64,000 nt of DNA from Auanema rhodensis (taxonomy: Eukaryota; Nematoda; Chromadorea; Rhabditida; Rhabditidae): NCBI GenBank assembly GCA_964057225.1, contig OZ059895.1, positions 21,028,688-21,092,687 on the forward strand, written 5' to 3'. The position numbers were made by a program, and so were the translations under genes. Below the pieces are notes generated by a model. The model made no database searches, was not told the DNA's origin, and saw only the letters and a program-made list of their open reading frames with translations. This document shows, piece after piece, positions 38,040-51,290 of this stretch (positions are counted from its first letter, which is position 1; every line of letters begins with the position of its first letter).

Positions 38040-41030
38040 AACAAATTTTTATTAATATTGGTGCATGGTAACCATGACTTTGAAATTTACGTGAACTTTA
38101 ATTTATGCTAATTAAGTGTACACATGATGTGCGCTTGGTATGTAACTCGCTTCACGTGAAAGATGAAGAGATGCGGTTTTCAAAATTAGATTCCTCATGT
38201 CCATATTAGTCTAAAAACGAATTTTTATTGATATTGGTGCATGGTAACCATGACTTTGAAATTTACGTGAACTTTAATTCATGCTTATTAAGTGTACACG
38301 TGATGTGCACTTGGTATGTAACTCGCTTCACGTGAAAGATAAAGGGATGCGGTTTTCAAAATTAGATTCCTCATGTCCATATTAGTCTAAAAACAAATTT
38401 TTATTGATATTGGTGCATGGTAACCATGACTTTGAAATTTACGTGAACTTTAATTTATGCTAATTAAGTGTACACCTGATGTGCACTTGGTATGTAACTC
38501 GCTTCACGTGAAAGATAAAGAGATGGGGTTTCAAAATTAGATTCCCCATTTCCATATTAGTCTAAAAACGAATTTTTATTGATATTGGTGCATGGTAACC
38601 ATGACTTTGAAATTTACGTGAACTTTAATTTATGCTTATTAAGTGTACACGTGATGTGCACTTGGTATGTAACTCGCTTCACGTGAAAGATAAAGAGATG
38701 CGGTTTTCAAAATTAGATTCCCCATGTCCATATTAGTCTAAAAACAAATTTTTATTAATATTGGTGCATGGTAACCATGACTTTCAAATTTACGTGAACT
38801 TTAATTTATGCTAATTAAGTGTACACATGATGTGCACTTGGTATGTAACTCGCTTCACGTCAAAGATAAAGAGATGCGGTTTTCAAAATTAGATTCCCCA
38901 TGTCCATATTAGTCTAAAAACAAATTTTTATTAATATTGGTGCATGGTAACCATGACTTTGAAATTTACGTGAACTTTAATTTATGCTAATTAAGTGTAC
39001 ACATGATGTGCACTTGGTATCTAACTCGCTTCACGTGAAAGATGAAGAGATGCGGTTTTCAAAATTAGATTCCTCATGTCCATATTAGTCTAAAAACGAA
39101 TTTTTATTGATATTGGTGCATGGTAACCATGACTTTGAAATTTACGTGAACTTTAATTTATGCTAATTAAGTGTACACATGATGTGCATTTGGTATGTAA
39201 CTCGCTTCACGTGAAAGATGAAGAGATGCGGTTTTCAAAATTAGATTCCCCATTTCCATATTAGTCTAAAAACAAATTTTTATTGATATTGGTGCATGGT
39301 AACCATGACTTTGAAATTTACGTGAACTTTAATTTATGCTTATTAAGTGTACACGTGATGTGCACTTGGTATGTAACTCGCTTCACGTGAAAGATGAAGA
39401 GATGCGCTTTTCGAAATTAGATTCCCCATGTCCATATTAGTCTAAAAACACATTTTTGTTGATATAGGTGGATGGTAACCATGACTTTGAAATTTACGTG
39501 AACTTTAATTTATGCTAATTAAGTGTACACATGATGTGCACTTGGTATGTTACTCGCTTCACGTGAAAGATAAAGAGATGCGGTTTTCAAATTAGATTCC
39601 CCATTTCCATATTAGTCTAAAAACAAATTTTTATTGATATTGGTGCATGGCAACCATGACTTTAAAATTTACGTGAACTTAAATTTATGCTAATTAAGTG
39701 TACACATGATGTGCACTTGGTATGTAACTCGCTTCACGTCAAAGATAAAGAGATGCGGTTTTCAAAATTAGATTCCCCATTTCCATGTTAGTCTAAAAAC
39801 AAATTTTTATTGATATTGGTGCATGGCAACCATGACTTTAAAATTTACGTGAACTTAAATTTATGCTAATTAAGTGTACACATGATGTGCACTTGGTATG
39901 TAACTCGCTTCACGTCAAAGATAAAGAGATGCGGTTTTCAAACTTAGATTCCCCATGTCCATATTAGTCTAAAAACAAATTTTTATTAATATTGGTGCAT
40001 GGTAACCATGACTTTGAAATTTACGTGAACTTTAATTTATGCTTATTAAGTGTACACGTGATGTGCACTTGGTATGTAACTCGCTTCACGTGAAAGATAA
40101 AGAGATGCGGTTTTCAAAATTAGATTCCCCATGTCCATATTAGTCTAAAAACAAATTTTTATTGATATTGGTGCATGGTAACCATGACTTTGAAATTTAC
40201 GTGAACTTTAATTTATGCTAATTAAATGTACACGTGATGTGCACTTGGTATGTAACTCGCTTCACGTGAAAGATGAAGAGATGCGGTTTTCAAAATTAGA
40301 TTCCCCATGTCCATATTAGTCTAAAAACAAATTTTTATTAATATTGGTGCATGGTAACCATGACTTTGAAATTTACGTGAACTTTAATTTATGCTAATTA
40401 AGTGTACACATGATATGCACTTGGTATGTAACTCGCTTCACGTGAAAGATAAAGAGATGCGGTTTTCAAAATAGATTCCCCATTTCCATATTAGTCTAAA
40501 AACAAATTTTTATTGATCTTGGTGCATGGCAACCATGACTTTAAAATTTACGTGAACTTTAATTTATGCTAATTAAGTGTACACATGATGTGCCTTTGGT
40601 ATGTAACTCGCTTCACGTCAAAGATAAAGAGATGCGGTTTTCAAAATTAGATTCCCCATGTCCATATTAGTCTAAAAACAAATTTTTATTAATATTGGTG
40701 CATGGTAACCATGACTTTGAAATTTACGTGAACTTTAATTTATGCTAATTAAGTGTACACATGATGTGCGCTTGGTATGTAACTCGCTTCACGTGAAAGA
40801 TAAAGAGATGCGGTTTTCAAAATTAGATTCCCCATTTCCATGTTAGTCTAAAAACAAATTTTTATTGATATTGGTGCATGGCAACCATGACTTTAAAATT
40901 TACGTGAACTTAAATTTATGCTAATTAAGTGTACACATGATGTGCACTTGGTATGTCACTCGCTTCACGTCAAAGATAAAGAGATGCGGTTTTCAAAATT
41001 AGATTCCCCATGTCCATATTAGTCTAAAAA
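38040..41030. repeat. Transposed copy of about 14.64-17.69 kb
   Basis: ATTCATGCTT 14881/38277, ACCTGATG 15078/38474 and GCGCTTTTCG 16009/39404 give a constant offset near 23,396 bp (133 monomers). It keeps ACCTGATG and the CATGTCCATATTAG monomer (about 40.13 kb) that version 1 has and the nearer versions lack, so its best parent is version 1. Private changes: GATGGGGTTTC with a lost T (38524), TTTCAAATTTACG (38784), TATCTAACT (39019) and CAAATTAG with a lost A (about 39587). Confidence 0.78.
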
Positions 41031-42420
41031 CAAATTTTTATTAATATTGGTGCATGGTAACCATGACTTTGAAATTTACGTGAACATTAATTTATGCTAA
41101 TTAAGTGTACACGTGATGTGCACTTGGTATGTAACTCGCTTCACGTGAAAGATAAAGAGATGCGGTTTTCAAAATTAGATTCCCCATGTCCATATTAGTC
41201 TAAAAACAAATTTTTATTAATATTGGTGCATGGTAACCATGACTTTGAAATTTACGTGAACTTCAATTTATGCTAATTAAGTGTACACGTGATGTGCACT
41301 TGGTATGTAACTCGCTTCACGTGAAAGATGAAGAGATGCGGTTTTCAAAATTAGATTCCCCATGTCCATATTAGTCTAAAAACAAATTTTTATTAATATT
41401 GGTGCATGGTAACCATGACTTTGAAATTTACGTGAACTTTAATTTATGCTAATTAAGTGTACACATGATATGCACTTGGTATGTAACTCGCTTCACGTGA
41501 AAGATAAAGAGATGCGGTTTTCAAAATAGATTCCCCATTTCCATATTAGTCTAAAAACAAATTTTTATTGATATTGGTGCATGGCAACCATGACTTTAAA
41601 ATTTACGTGAACTTTAATTTATGCTAATTAAGTGTACACATGATGTGCACTTGGTATGTAACACGCTTTACGTCAAAGATAAAGAGATGCGGTTTTCAAA
41701 ATTAGATTCCCCATGTCCATATTAGTCTAAAAACAAATTTTTATTGATATTGGTGCATGGTAACCATGACTTTGAAATTTACGTGAACTTTAATTTATGC
41801 TAATTAAGTGTACACATGATGTGCGCTTGGTATGTAACTCGCTTCACGTTAAAGATAAAGAGATGCGGTTTTCAAAATTAGATTCCCCATTTCCATATTA
41901 GTCTAAAAACAAATTTTTATTGATATTGGTGCATGGCAACCATGACTTTAAAATTTACGTGAACTTTAATTTATGCTAATTAAGTGTACACATGATGTGC
42001 ACTTGGTATGTAACTCGCTTCACGTCAAAGATAAAGAGATGCGGTTTTCAAAATTAGATTCCCCATGTCCATATTAGTCTAAAAACAAATTTTTATTAAT
42101 ATTGGTGCATGGTAACCATGACTTTGAAATTTACGTGAACTTTAATTTATGCTAATTAAGTGTACACATGATGTGCACTTGGTATGTAACTCGCTTCACG
42201 TGAAAGATGAAGAGATGCGGTTTTCAAAAAAATTAGATTCCTCATGTCCATATTAGTCTAAAAACGATTTTTTATTGATATTGGTGCATGGTAACCATGA
42301 CTTTGAAATTTACGTGAACTTTAATTTATGCTTATTAAGTGTACACGTGATGTGCACTTGGTATGTAACTCGCTTCACGTGAAAGATAAAGGGATGCGGT
42401 TTTCAAAATTAGATTCCCCA
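38870..42420. repeat. 32-monomer offset duplication, second copy
   Basis: Copy of 33240-36790 at +5,631 bp. It overlaps the region that best matches 14.64-17.69 kb, because all these blocks descend from the same 42-monomer ancestor. Its right part (41.03-42.42 kb) also forms the start of the 13-monomer tandem. Confidence 0.8.
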
Positions 42421-43320
42421 TTTCCATATTAGTCTAAAAACAAATTTTTATTGATATTGGTGCATGGTAACCATGACTTTGAAATTTACGTGAACTTTAA
42501 TTTATGCTAATTAAGTGTACACATGATGTGCACTTGGTATGTAACTCGCTTCACGTGAAAGATAAAGGGATGCGGTTTTCAAAATTAGATTCCCCATGTT
42601 CATATTAGTCTAAAAACAAATTTTTATTAATATTGGTGCATGGTAACCATGACTTTGAAATTTACGTGAACTTTAATTTATGCTAATTAAGTGTACACAT
42701 GATATGCACTTGGTATGTAACTCGCTTCACGTGAAAGATAAAGAGATGCGGTTTTCAAAATAGATTCCCCATTTCCATATTAGTCTAAAAACAAATTTTT
42801 ATTGATATTGGTGCATGGCAACCATGACTTTAAAATTTACGTGAACTTTAATTTATGCTAATTAAGTGTACACATGATGTGCACTTGGTATGTAACTCGC
42901 TTCACGTCAAAGATAAAGAGATGCGGTTTTCAAAATTAGATTCCCCATGTCCATATTAGTCTAAAAACAAATTTTTATTAATATTGGTGCATGGAAACCA
43001 TGACTTTGAAATTTACGTGAACTTTAATTTATGCTAATTAAGTGTACACATGATGTGCACTTGGTATGTAACTCGCTTCACGTGAAAGATGAAGAGATGC
43101 GGTTTTCAAAAAAATTAGATTCCTCATGTCCATATTAGTCTAAAAACGATTTTTTATTGATATTGGTGCATGGTAACCATGACTTTGAAATTTACGTGAA
43201 CTTTAATTTATGCTTATTAAGTGTACACGTGATGTGCACTTGGTATGTAACTCGCTTCACGTGAAAGATAAAGAGATGCGGTTTTCAAAATTAGATTCCC
43301 CATTTCCATATTAGTCTAAA
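41030..43320. repeat. 13-monomer tandem unit, copy 1
   Basis: A unit of 2,292 bp (13 monomers plus 4 bp, from two +3 insertions and two or so deletions). Markers and partners: GAACATTAAT 41082/43374, GTAACACGC 41658/43950, +3 insertion 42225/44517, ATGTTCAT 42597/44889, GGAAACC 42993/45285, +3 insertion 43107/45399. The match starts near 41.03 and ends near 43.32 kb, almost exactly one unit long, so the copies abut cleanly. Confidence 0.87.
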
Positions 43321-43329
43321 AACAAATTT

Positions 43330-45610
43330 TTATTAATATTGGTGCATGGTAACCATGACTTTGAAATTTACGTGAACATTAATTTATGCTAATTAAGTGT
43401 ACACGTGATGTGCACTTGGTATGTAACTCGCTTCACGTGAAAGATAAAGAGATGCGGTTTTCAAAATTAGATTCCCCATGTCCATATTAGTCTAAAAACA
43501 AATTTTTATTAATATTGGTGCATGGTAACCATGACTTTGAAATTTACGTGAACTTCAATTTATGCTAATTAAGTGTACACGTGATGTGCACTTGGTATGT
43601 AACTCGCTTCACGTGAAAGATGAAGAGATGCGGTTTTCAAAATTAGATTCCCCATGTCCATATTAGTCTAAAAACAAATTTTTATTAATATTGGTGCATG
43701 GTAACCATGACTTTGAAATTTACGTGAACTTTAATTTATGCTAATTAAGTGTACACATGATATGCACTTGGTATGTAACTCGCTTCACGTGAAAGATAAA
43801 GAGATGCGGTTTTCAAAATAGATTCCCCATTTCCATATTAGTCTAAAAACAAATTTTTATTGATATTGGTGCATGGCAACCATGACTTTAAAATTTACGT
43901 GAACTTTAATTTATGCTAATTAAGTGTACACATGATGTGCACTTGGTATGTAACACGCTTTACGTCAAAGATAAAGAGATGCGGTTTTCAAAATTAGATT
44001 CCCCATGTCCATATTAGTCTAAAAACAAATTTTTATTGATATTGGTGCATGGTAACCATGACTTTGAAATTTACGTGAACTTTAATTTATGCTAATTAAG
44101 TGTACACATGATGTGCGCTTGGTATGTAACTCGCTTCACGTTAAAGATAAAGAGATGCGGTTTTCAAAATTAGATTCCCCATTTCCATATTAGTCTAAAA
44201 ACAAATTTTTATTGATATTGGTGCATGGCAACCATGACTTTAAAATTTACGTGAACTTTAATTTATGCTAATTAAGTGTACACATGATGTGCACTTGGTA
44301 TGTAACTCGCTTCACGTCAAAGATAAAGAGATGCGGTTTTCAAAATTAGATTCCCCATGTCCATATTAGTCTAAAAACAAATTTTTATTAATATTGGTGC
44401 ATGGTAACCATGACTTTGAAATTTACGTGAACTTTAATTTATGCTAATTAAGTGTACACATGATGTGCACTTGGTATGTAACTCGCTTCACGTGAAAGAT
44501 GAAGAGATGCGGTTTTCAAAAAAATTAGATTCCTCATGTCCATATTAGTCTAAAAACGATTTTTTATTGATATTGGTGCATGGTAACCATGACTTTGAAA
44601 TTTACGTGAACTTTAATTTATGCTTATTAAGTGTACACGTGATGTGCACTTGGTATGTAACTCGCTTCACGTGAAAGATAAAGGGATGCGGTTTTCAAAA
44701 TTAGATTCCCCATTTCCATATTAGTCTAAAAACAAATTTTTATTGATATTGGTGCATGGTAACCATGACTTTGAAATTTACGTGAACTTTAATTTATGCT
44801 AATTAAGTGTACACATGATGTGCACTTGGTATGTAACTCGCTTCACGTGAAAGATAAAGGGATGCGGTTTTCAAAATTAGATTCCCCATGTTCATATTAG
44901 TCTAAAAACAAATTTTTATTAATATTGGTGCATGGTAACCATGACTTTGAAATTTACGTGAACTTTAATTTATGCTAATTAAGTGTACACATGATATGCA
45001 CTTGGTATGTAACTCGCTTCACGTGAAAGATAAAGAGATGCGGTTTTCAAAATAGATTCCCCATTTCCATATTAGTCTAAAAACAAATTTTTATTGATAT
45101 TGGTGCATGGCAACCATGACTTTAAAATTTACGTGAACTTTAATTTATGCTAATTAAGTGTACACATGATGTGCACTTGGTATGTAACTCGCTTCACGTC
45201 AAAGATAAAGAGATGCGGTTTTCAAAATTAGATTCCCCATGTCCATATTAGTCTAAAAACAAATTTTTATTAATATTGGTGCATGGAAACCATGACTTTG
45301 AAATTTACGTGAACTTTAATTTATGCTAATTAAGTGTACACATGATGTGCACTTGGTATGTAACTCGCTTCACGTGAAAGATGAAGAGATGCGGTTTTCA
45401 AAAAAATTAGATTCCTCATGTCCATATTAGTCTAAAAACGATTTTTTATTGATATTGGTGCATGGTAACCATGACTTTGAAATTTACGTGAACTTTAATT
45501 TATGCTTATTAAGTGTACACGTGATGTGCACTTGGTATGTAACTCGCTTCACGTGAAAGATAAAGAGATGCGGTTTTCAAAATTAGATTCCCCATTTCCA
45601 TATTAGTCTA
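43330..45610. repeat. 13-monomer tandem unit, copy 2
   Basis: Adjacent copy of 41030-43320 with the same order of ten or more rare variants. It ends near 45.6 kb, where an AACGAATTT monomer with the private TTTGACATTTACG (GACATT at 45655) begins. Confidence 0.87.
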
Positions 45611-47410
45611 AAAACGAATTTTTATTGATATTGGTGCATGGTAACCATGACTTTGACATTTACGTGAACTTTAATTTATGCTTATTAAGTGTACACGTGA
45701 TGTGCACTTGGTATGTAACTCGCTTCACGTGAAAGATAAAGAGATGCGGTTTTCAAAATTAGATTCCCCATGTCCATATTAGTCTAAAAACAAATTTTTA
45801 TTAATATTGGTGCATGGTAACCATGACTTTGAAATTTACGTGAACTTTAATTTATGCTAATTAAGTGTACACATGATGTGCACTTGGTATGTTACTCGCT
45901 TCACGTGAAAGATAAAGAGATGCGGTTTTCAAAATAGATTCCCCATTTCCATATTAGTCTAAAAACAAATTTTTATTGATATTGGTGCATGGCAACCATG
46001 ACTTTAAAATTTACGTGAACTTAAATTTATGCTAATTAAGTGTACACATGATGTGCACTTGGTATGTAACTCGCTTCACGTCAAAGATAAAGAGATGCGG
46101 TTTTCAAAATTAGATTCCCCATTTCCATGTTAGTCTAAAAACAAATTTTTATTGATATTGGTGCATGGCAACCATGACTTTAAAATTTACGTGAACTTAA
46201 ATTTATGCTAATTAAGTGTACACATGATGTGCACTTGGTATGTAACTCGCTTCACGTGAAAGATAAAGAGATGCGGTTTTCAAAATTAGATTCCCCATGT
46301 CCATATTAGTCTAAAAACAAATTTTTATTGATATTGGTGCATGGTAACCATGACTTTGAAATTTACGTGAACTTTAATTTATGCTAATTAAGTGTACACC
46401 TGATGTGCACTTGGTATGTAACTCGCTTCACGTGAAAGATAAAGAGATGCGGTTTTCAAAATTAGATTCCCCATTTCCATATTAGTCTAAAAACGAATTT
46501 TTATTGATATTGGTGCATGGTAACCATGACTTTGACATTTACGTGAACTTTAATTTATGCTTATTAAGTGTACACGTGATGTGCACTTGGTATGTAACTC
46601 GCTTCACGTGAAAGATAAAGAGATGCGGTTTTCAAAATTAGATTCCCCATGTCCATATTAGTCTAAAAACAAATTTTTATTAATATTGGTGCATGGTAAC
46701 CATGACTTTGAAATTTACGTGAACTTTAATTTATGCTAATTAAGTGTACACATGATGTGCACTTGGTATGTTACTCGCTTCGCGTGAAAGATAAAGAGAT
46801 GCGGTTTTCAAAATAGATTCCCCATTTCCATATTAGTCTAAAAACAAATTTTTATTGATATTGGTGCATGGCAACCATGACTTTAAAATTTACGTGAACT
46901 TAAATTTATGCTAATTAAGTGTACACATGATGTGCACTTGGTATGTAACTCGCTTCACGTCAAAGATAAAGAGATGCGGTTTTCAAAATTAGATTCCCCA
47001 TTTCCATGTTAGTCTAAAAACAAATTTTTATTGATATTGGTGCATGGCAACCATGACTTTAAAATTTACGTGAACTTAAATTTATGCTAATTAAGTGTAC
47101 ACATGATGTGCACTTGGTATGTAACTCGCTTCACGTGAAAGATAAAGAGATGCGGTTTTCAAAATTAGATTCCCCATGTCCATATTAGTCTAAAAACAAA
47201 TTTTTATTGATATTGGTGCATGGTAACCATGACTTTGAAATTTACGTGAACTTTAATTTATGCTAATTAAATGTACACGTGATGTGCACTTGGTATGTAA
47301 CTCGCTTCACGTGAAAGATGAAGAGATGCGGTTTTCAAAATTAGATTCCCCATGTCCATATTAGTCTAAAAACAAATTTTTATTAATATTGGTGCATGGT
47401 AACCATGACT
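43850..47410. repeat. 22-monomer tandem unit, copy 1
   Basis: The offset is 3,875 bp (22 monomers plus 3). Pairs: GTAACACGC 43950/47825, +3 insertions 44517/48392 and 45399/49274, GACATT 45655/49530 and 46534/50409. The unit spans the second 13-mer copy and the 5-monomer tandem, so it was duplicated after both. Confidence 0.84.
45600..47330. repeat. 5-monomer tandem (879 bp)
   Basis: The TTTGACATTTACG monomer at 45655 recurs at 46534, and GTTACTCGC at 45890 recurs at 46769, both 879 bp apart. Each unit runs AACGAA/GACATT, CATGTCC with GTTACTCGC, CAAAATAG/GCAACC, CCATGTTAG/GCAACC, then a linker monomer with ACCTGATG or ATTAAATG. The second copy has CTTCGCGTG in place of CTTCACGTG at about 46.78 kb, an added CpG. 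Confidence 0.82.
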
Positions 47411-47719
47411 TTGAAATTTACGTGAACTTAAATTTATGCTAATTAAGTGTACACATGATGTGCACTTGGTATGTAACTCGCTTCACGTGAAAGATAAAGA
47501 GATGCGGTTTTCAAAATTAGATTCCCCATGTCCATATTAGTCTAAAAACAAATTTTTATTAATATTGGTGCATGGTAACCATGACTTTGAAATTTACGTG
47601 AACTTTAATTTATGCTAATTAAGTGTACACATGATGTGCACTTGGTATGTAACACGCTTTACGTCAAAGATAAAGAGATGCGGTTTTCAAAATTAGATTC
47701 CCCATGTCCATATTAGTCT

Positions 47720-50700
47720 AAAAACAAATTTTTATTGATATTGGTGCATGGCAACCATGACTTTAAAATTTACGTGAACTTTAATTTATGCTAATTAAGT
47801 GTACACATGATGTGCACTTGGTATGTAACACGCTTTACGTCAAAGATAAAGAGATGCGGTTTTCAAAATTAGATTCCCCATGTCCATATTAGTCTAAAAA
47901 CAAATTTTTATTGATATTGGTGCATGGTAACCATGACTTTGAAATTTACGTGAACTTTAATTTATGCTAATTAAGTGTACACATGATGTGCGCTTGGTAT
48001 GTAACTCGCTTCACGTTAAAGATAAAGAGATGCGGTTTTCAAAATTAGATTCCCCATTTCCATATTAGTCTAAAAACAAATTTTTATTGATATTGGTGCA
48101 TGGCAACCATGACTTTAAAATTTACGTGAACTTTAATTTATGCTAATTAAGTGTACACATGATGTGCACTTGGTATGTAACTCGCTTCACGTCAAAGATA
48201 AAGAGATGCGGTTTTCAAAATTAGATTCCCCATGTCCATATTAGTCTAAAAACAAATTTTTATTAATATTGGTGCATGGTAACCATGACTTTGAAATTTA
48301 CGTGAACTTTAATTTATGCTAATTAAGTGTACACATGATGTGCACTTGGTATGTAACTCGCTTCACGTGAAAGATGAAGAGATGCGGTTTTCAAAAAAAT
48401 TAGATTCCTCATGTCCATATTAGTCTAAAAACGATTTTTTATTGATATTGGTGCATGGTAACCATGACTTTGAAATTTACGTGAACTTTAATTTATGCTT
48501 ATTAAGTGTACACGTGATGTGCACTTGGTATGTAACTTGCTTCACGTGAAAGATAAAGGGATGCGGTTTTCAAAATTAGATTCCCCATTTCCATATTAGT
48601 CTAAAAACAAATTTTTATTGATATTGGTGCATGGTAACCATGACTTTGAAATTTACGTGAACTTTAATTTATGCTAATTAAGTGTACACATGATGTGCAC
48701 TTGGTATGTAACTCGCTTCACGTGAAAGATAAAGGGATGCGGTTTTCAAAATTAGATTCCCCATGTTCATATTAGTCTAAAAACAAATTTTTATTAATAT
48801 TGGTGCATGGTAACCATGACTTTGAAATTTACGTGAACTTTAATTTATGCTAATTAAGTGTACACATGATATGCACTTGGTATGTAACTCGCTTCACGTG
48901 AAAGATAAAGAGATGCGGTTTTCAAAATAGATTCCCCATTTCCATATCAGTCTAAAAACAAATTTTTATTGATATTGGTGCATGGCAACCATGACTTTAA
49001 AATTTACGTGAACTTTAATTTATGCTAATTAAGTGTACACATGATGTGCACTTGGTATGTAACTCGCTTCACGTCAAAGATAAAGAGATGCGGTTTTCAA
49101 AATTAGATTCCCCATGTCCATATTAGTCTAAAAACAAATTTTTATTAATATTGGTGCATGGAAACCATGACTTTGAAATTTACGTGAACTTTAATTTATG
49201 CTAATTAAGTGTACACATGATGTGCACTTGGTATGTAACTCGCTTCACGTGAAAGATGAAGAGATGCGGTTTTCAAAAAAATTAGATTCCTCATGTCCAT
49301 ATTAGTCTAAAAACGATTTTTTATTGATATTGGTGCATGGTAACCATGACTTTGAAATTTACGTGAACTTTAATTTATGCTTATTAAGTGTACACGTGAT
49401 GTGCACTTGGTATGTAACTCGCTTCACGTGAAAGATAAAGAGATGCGGTTTTCAAAATTAGATTCCCCATTTCCATATTAGTCTAAAAACGAATTTTTAT
49501 TGATATTGGTGCATGGTAACCATGACTTTGACATTTACGTGAACTTTAATTTATGCTTATTAAGTGTACACGTGATGTGCACTTGGTATGTAACTCGCTT
49601 CACGTGAAAGATAAAGAGATGCGGTTTTCAAAATTAGATTCCCCATGTCCATATTAGTCTAAAAACAAATTTTTATTAATATTGGTGCATGGTAACCATG
49701 ACTTTGAAATTTACGTGAACTTTACTTTATGCTAATTAAGTGTACACATGATGTGCACTTGGTATGTTACTCGCTTCACGTGAAAGATAAAGAGATGCGG
49801 TTTTCAAAATAGATTCCCCATTTCCATATTAGTCTAAAAACAAATTTTTATTGATATTGGTGCATGGCAACCATGACTTTAAAATTTACGTGAACTTAAA
49901 TTTATGCTAATTAAGTGTACACATGATGTGCACTTGGTATGTAACTCGCTTCACGTCAAAGATAAAGAGATGCGGTTTTCAAAATTAGATTCCCCATTTC
50001 CATGTTAGTCTAAAAACAAATTTTTATTGATATTGGTGCATGGCAACCATGACTTTAAAATTTACGTGAACTTAAATTTATGCTAATTAAGTGTACACAT
50101 GATGTGCACTTGGTATGTAACTCGCTTCACGTGAAAGATAAAGAGATGCGGTTTTCAAAATTAGATTCCCCATGTCCATATTAGTCTAAAAACAAATTTT
50201 TATTGATATTGGTGCATGGTAACCATGACTTTGAAATTTACGTGAACTTCAATTTATGCTAATTAAGTGTACACCTGATGTGCACTTGGTATGTAACTCG
50301 CTTCACGTGAAAGATAAAGAGATGCGGTTTTCAAAATTAGATTCCCCATTTCCATATTAGTCTAAAAACGAATTTTTATTGATATTGGTGCATGGTAACC
50401 ATGACTTTGACATTTACGTGAACTTTAATTTATGCTTATTAAGTGTACACGTGATGTGCACTTGGTATGTAACTCGCTTCACGTGAAAGATAAAGAGATG
50501 CGGTTTTCAAAATTAGATTCCCCATGTCCATATTAGTCTAAAAACAAATTTTTATTAATATTGGTGCATGGTAACCATGACTTTGAAATTTACGTGAACT
50601 TTAATTTATGCTAATTAAGTGTACACATGATGTGCACTTGGTATGTTACTCGCTTCACGTGAAAGATAAAGAGATGCGGTTTTCAAAATAGATTCCCCAT

Positions 50701-51290
50701 TTCCATATTAGTCTAAAAACAAATTTTTATTGATATTGGTGCATGGCAACCATGACTTTAAAATTTACGTGAACTTAAATTTATGCTAATTAAGTGTACA
50801 CATGATGTGCACTTGGTATGTAACTCGCTTCACGTCAAAGATAAAGAGATGCGGTTTTCAAAATTAGATTCCCCATTTCCATGTTAGTCTAAAAACAAAT
50901 TTTTATTGATATTGGTGCATGGCAACCATGACTTTAAAATTTACGTGAACTTAAATTTATGCTAATTAAGTGTACACATGATGTGCACTTGGTATGTAAC
51001 TCGCTTCACGTGAAAGATAAAGAGATGCGGTTTTCAAAATTAGATTCCCCATGTCCATATTAGTCTAAAAACAAATTTTTATTGATATTGGTGCATGGTA
51101 ACCATGACTTTGAAATTTACGTGAACTTTAATTTATGCTAATTAAATGTACACGTGATGTGCACTTGGTATGTAACTCGCTTCACGTGAAAGATGAAGAG
51201 ATGCGGTTTTCAAAATTAGATTCCCCATGTCCATATTAGTCTAAAAACAAATTTTTATTAATATTGGTGCATGGTAACCATGACTTTGAA
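47720..51290. repeat. 22-monomer tandem unit, copy 2
   Basis: Nearly adjacent copy of 43850-47410. New changes include AACTTGC for AACTCGC (48537), CATATCAGTC (about 48947), TTTACTTTATG (about 49723) and ACTTCAATTT before ACCTGATG (about 50249). Just before it, two GTAACACGC monomers stand side by side (47649 and 47825), suggesting a one-monomer slip at the junction. Confidence 0.84.
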
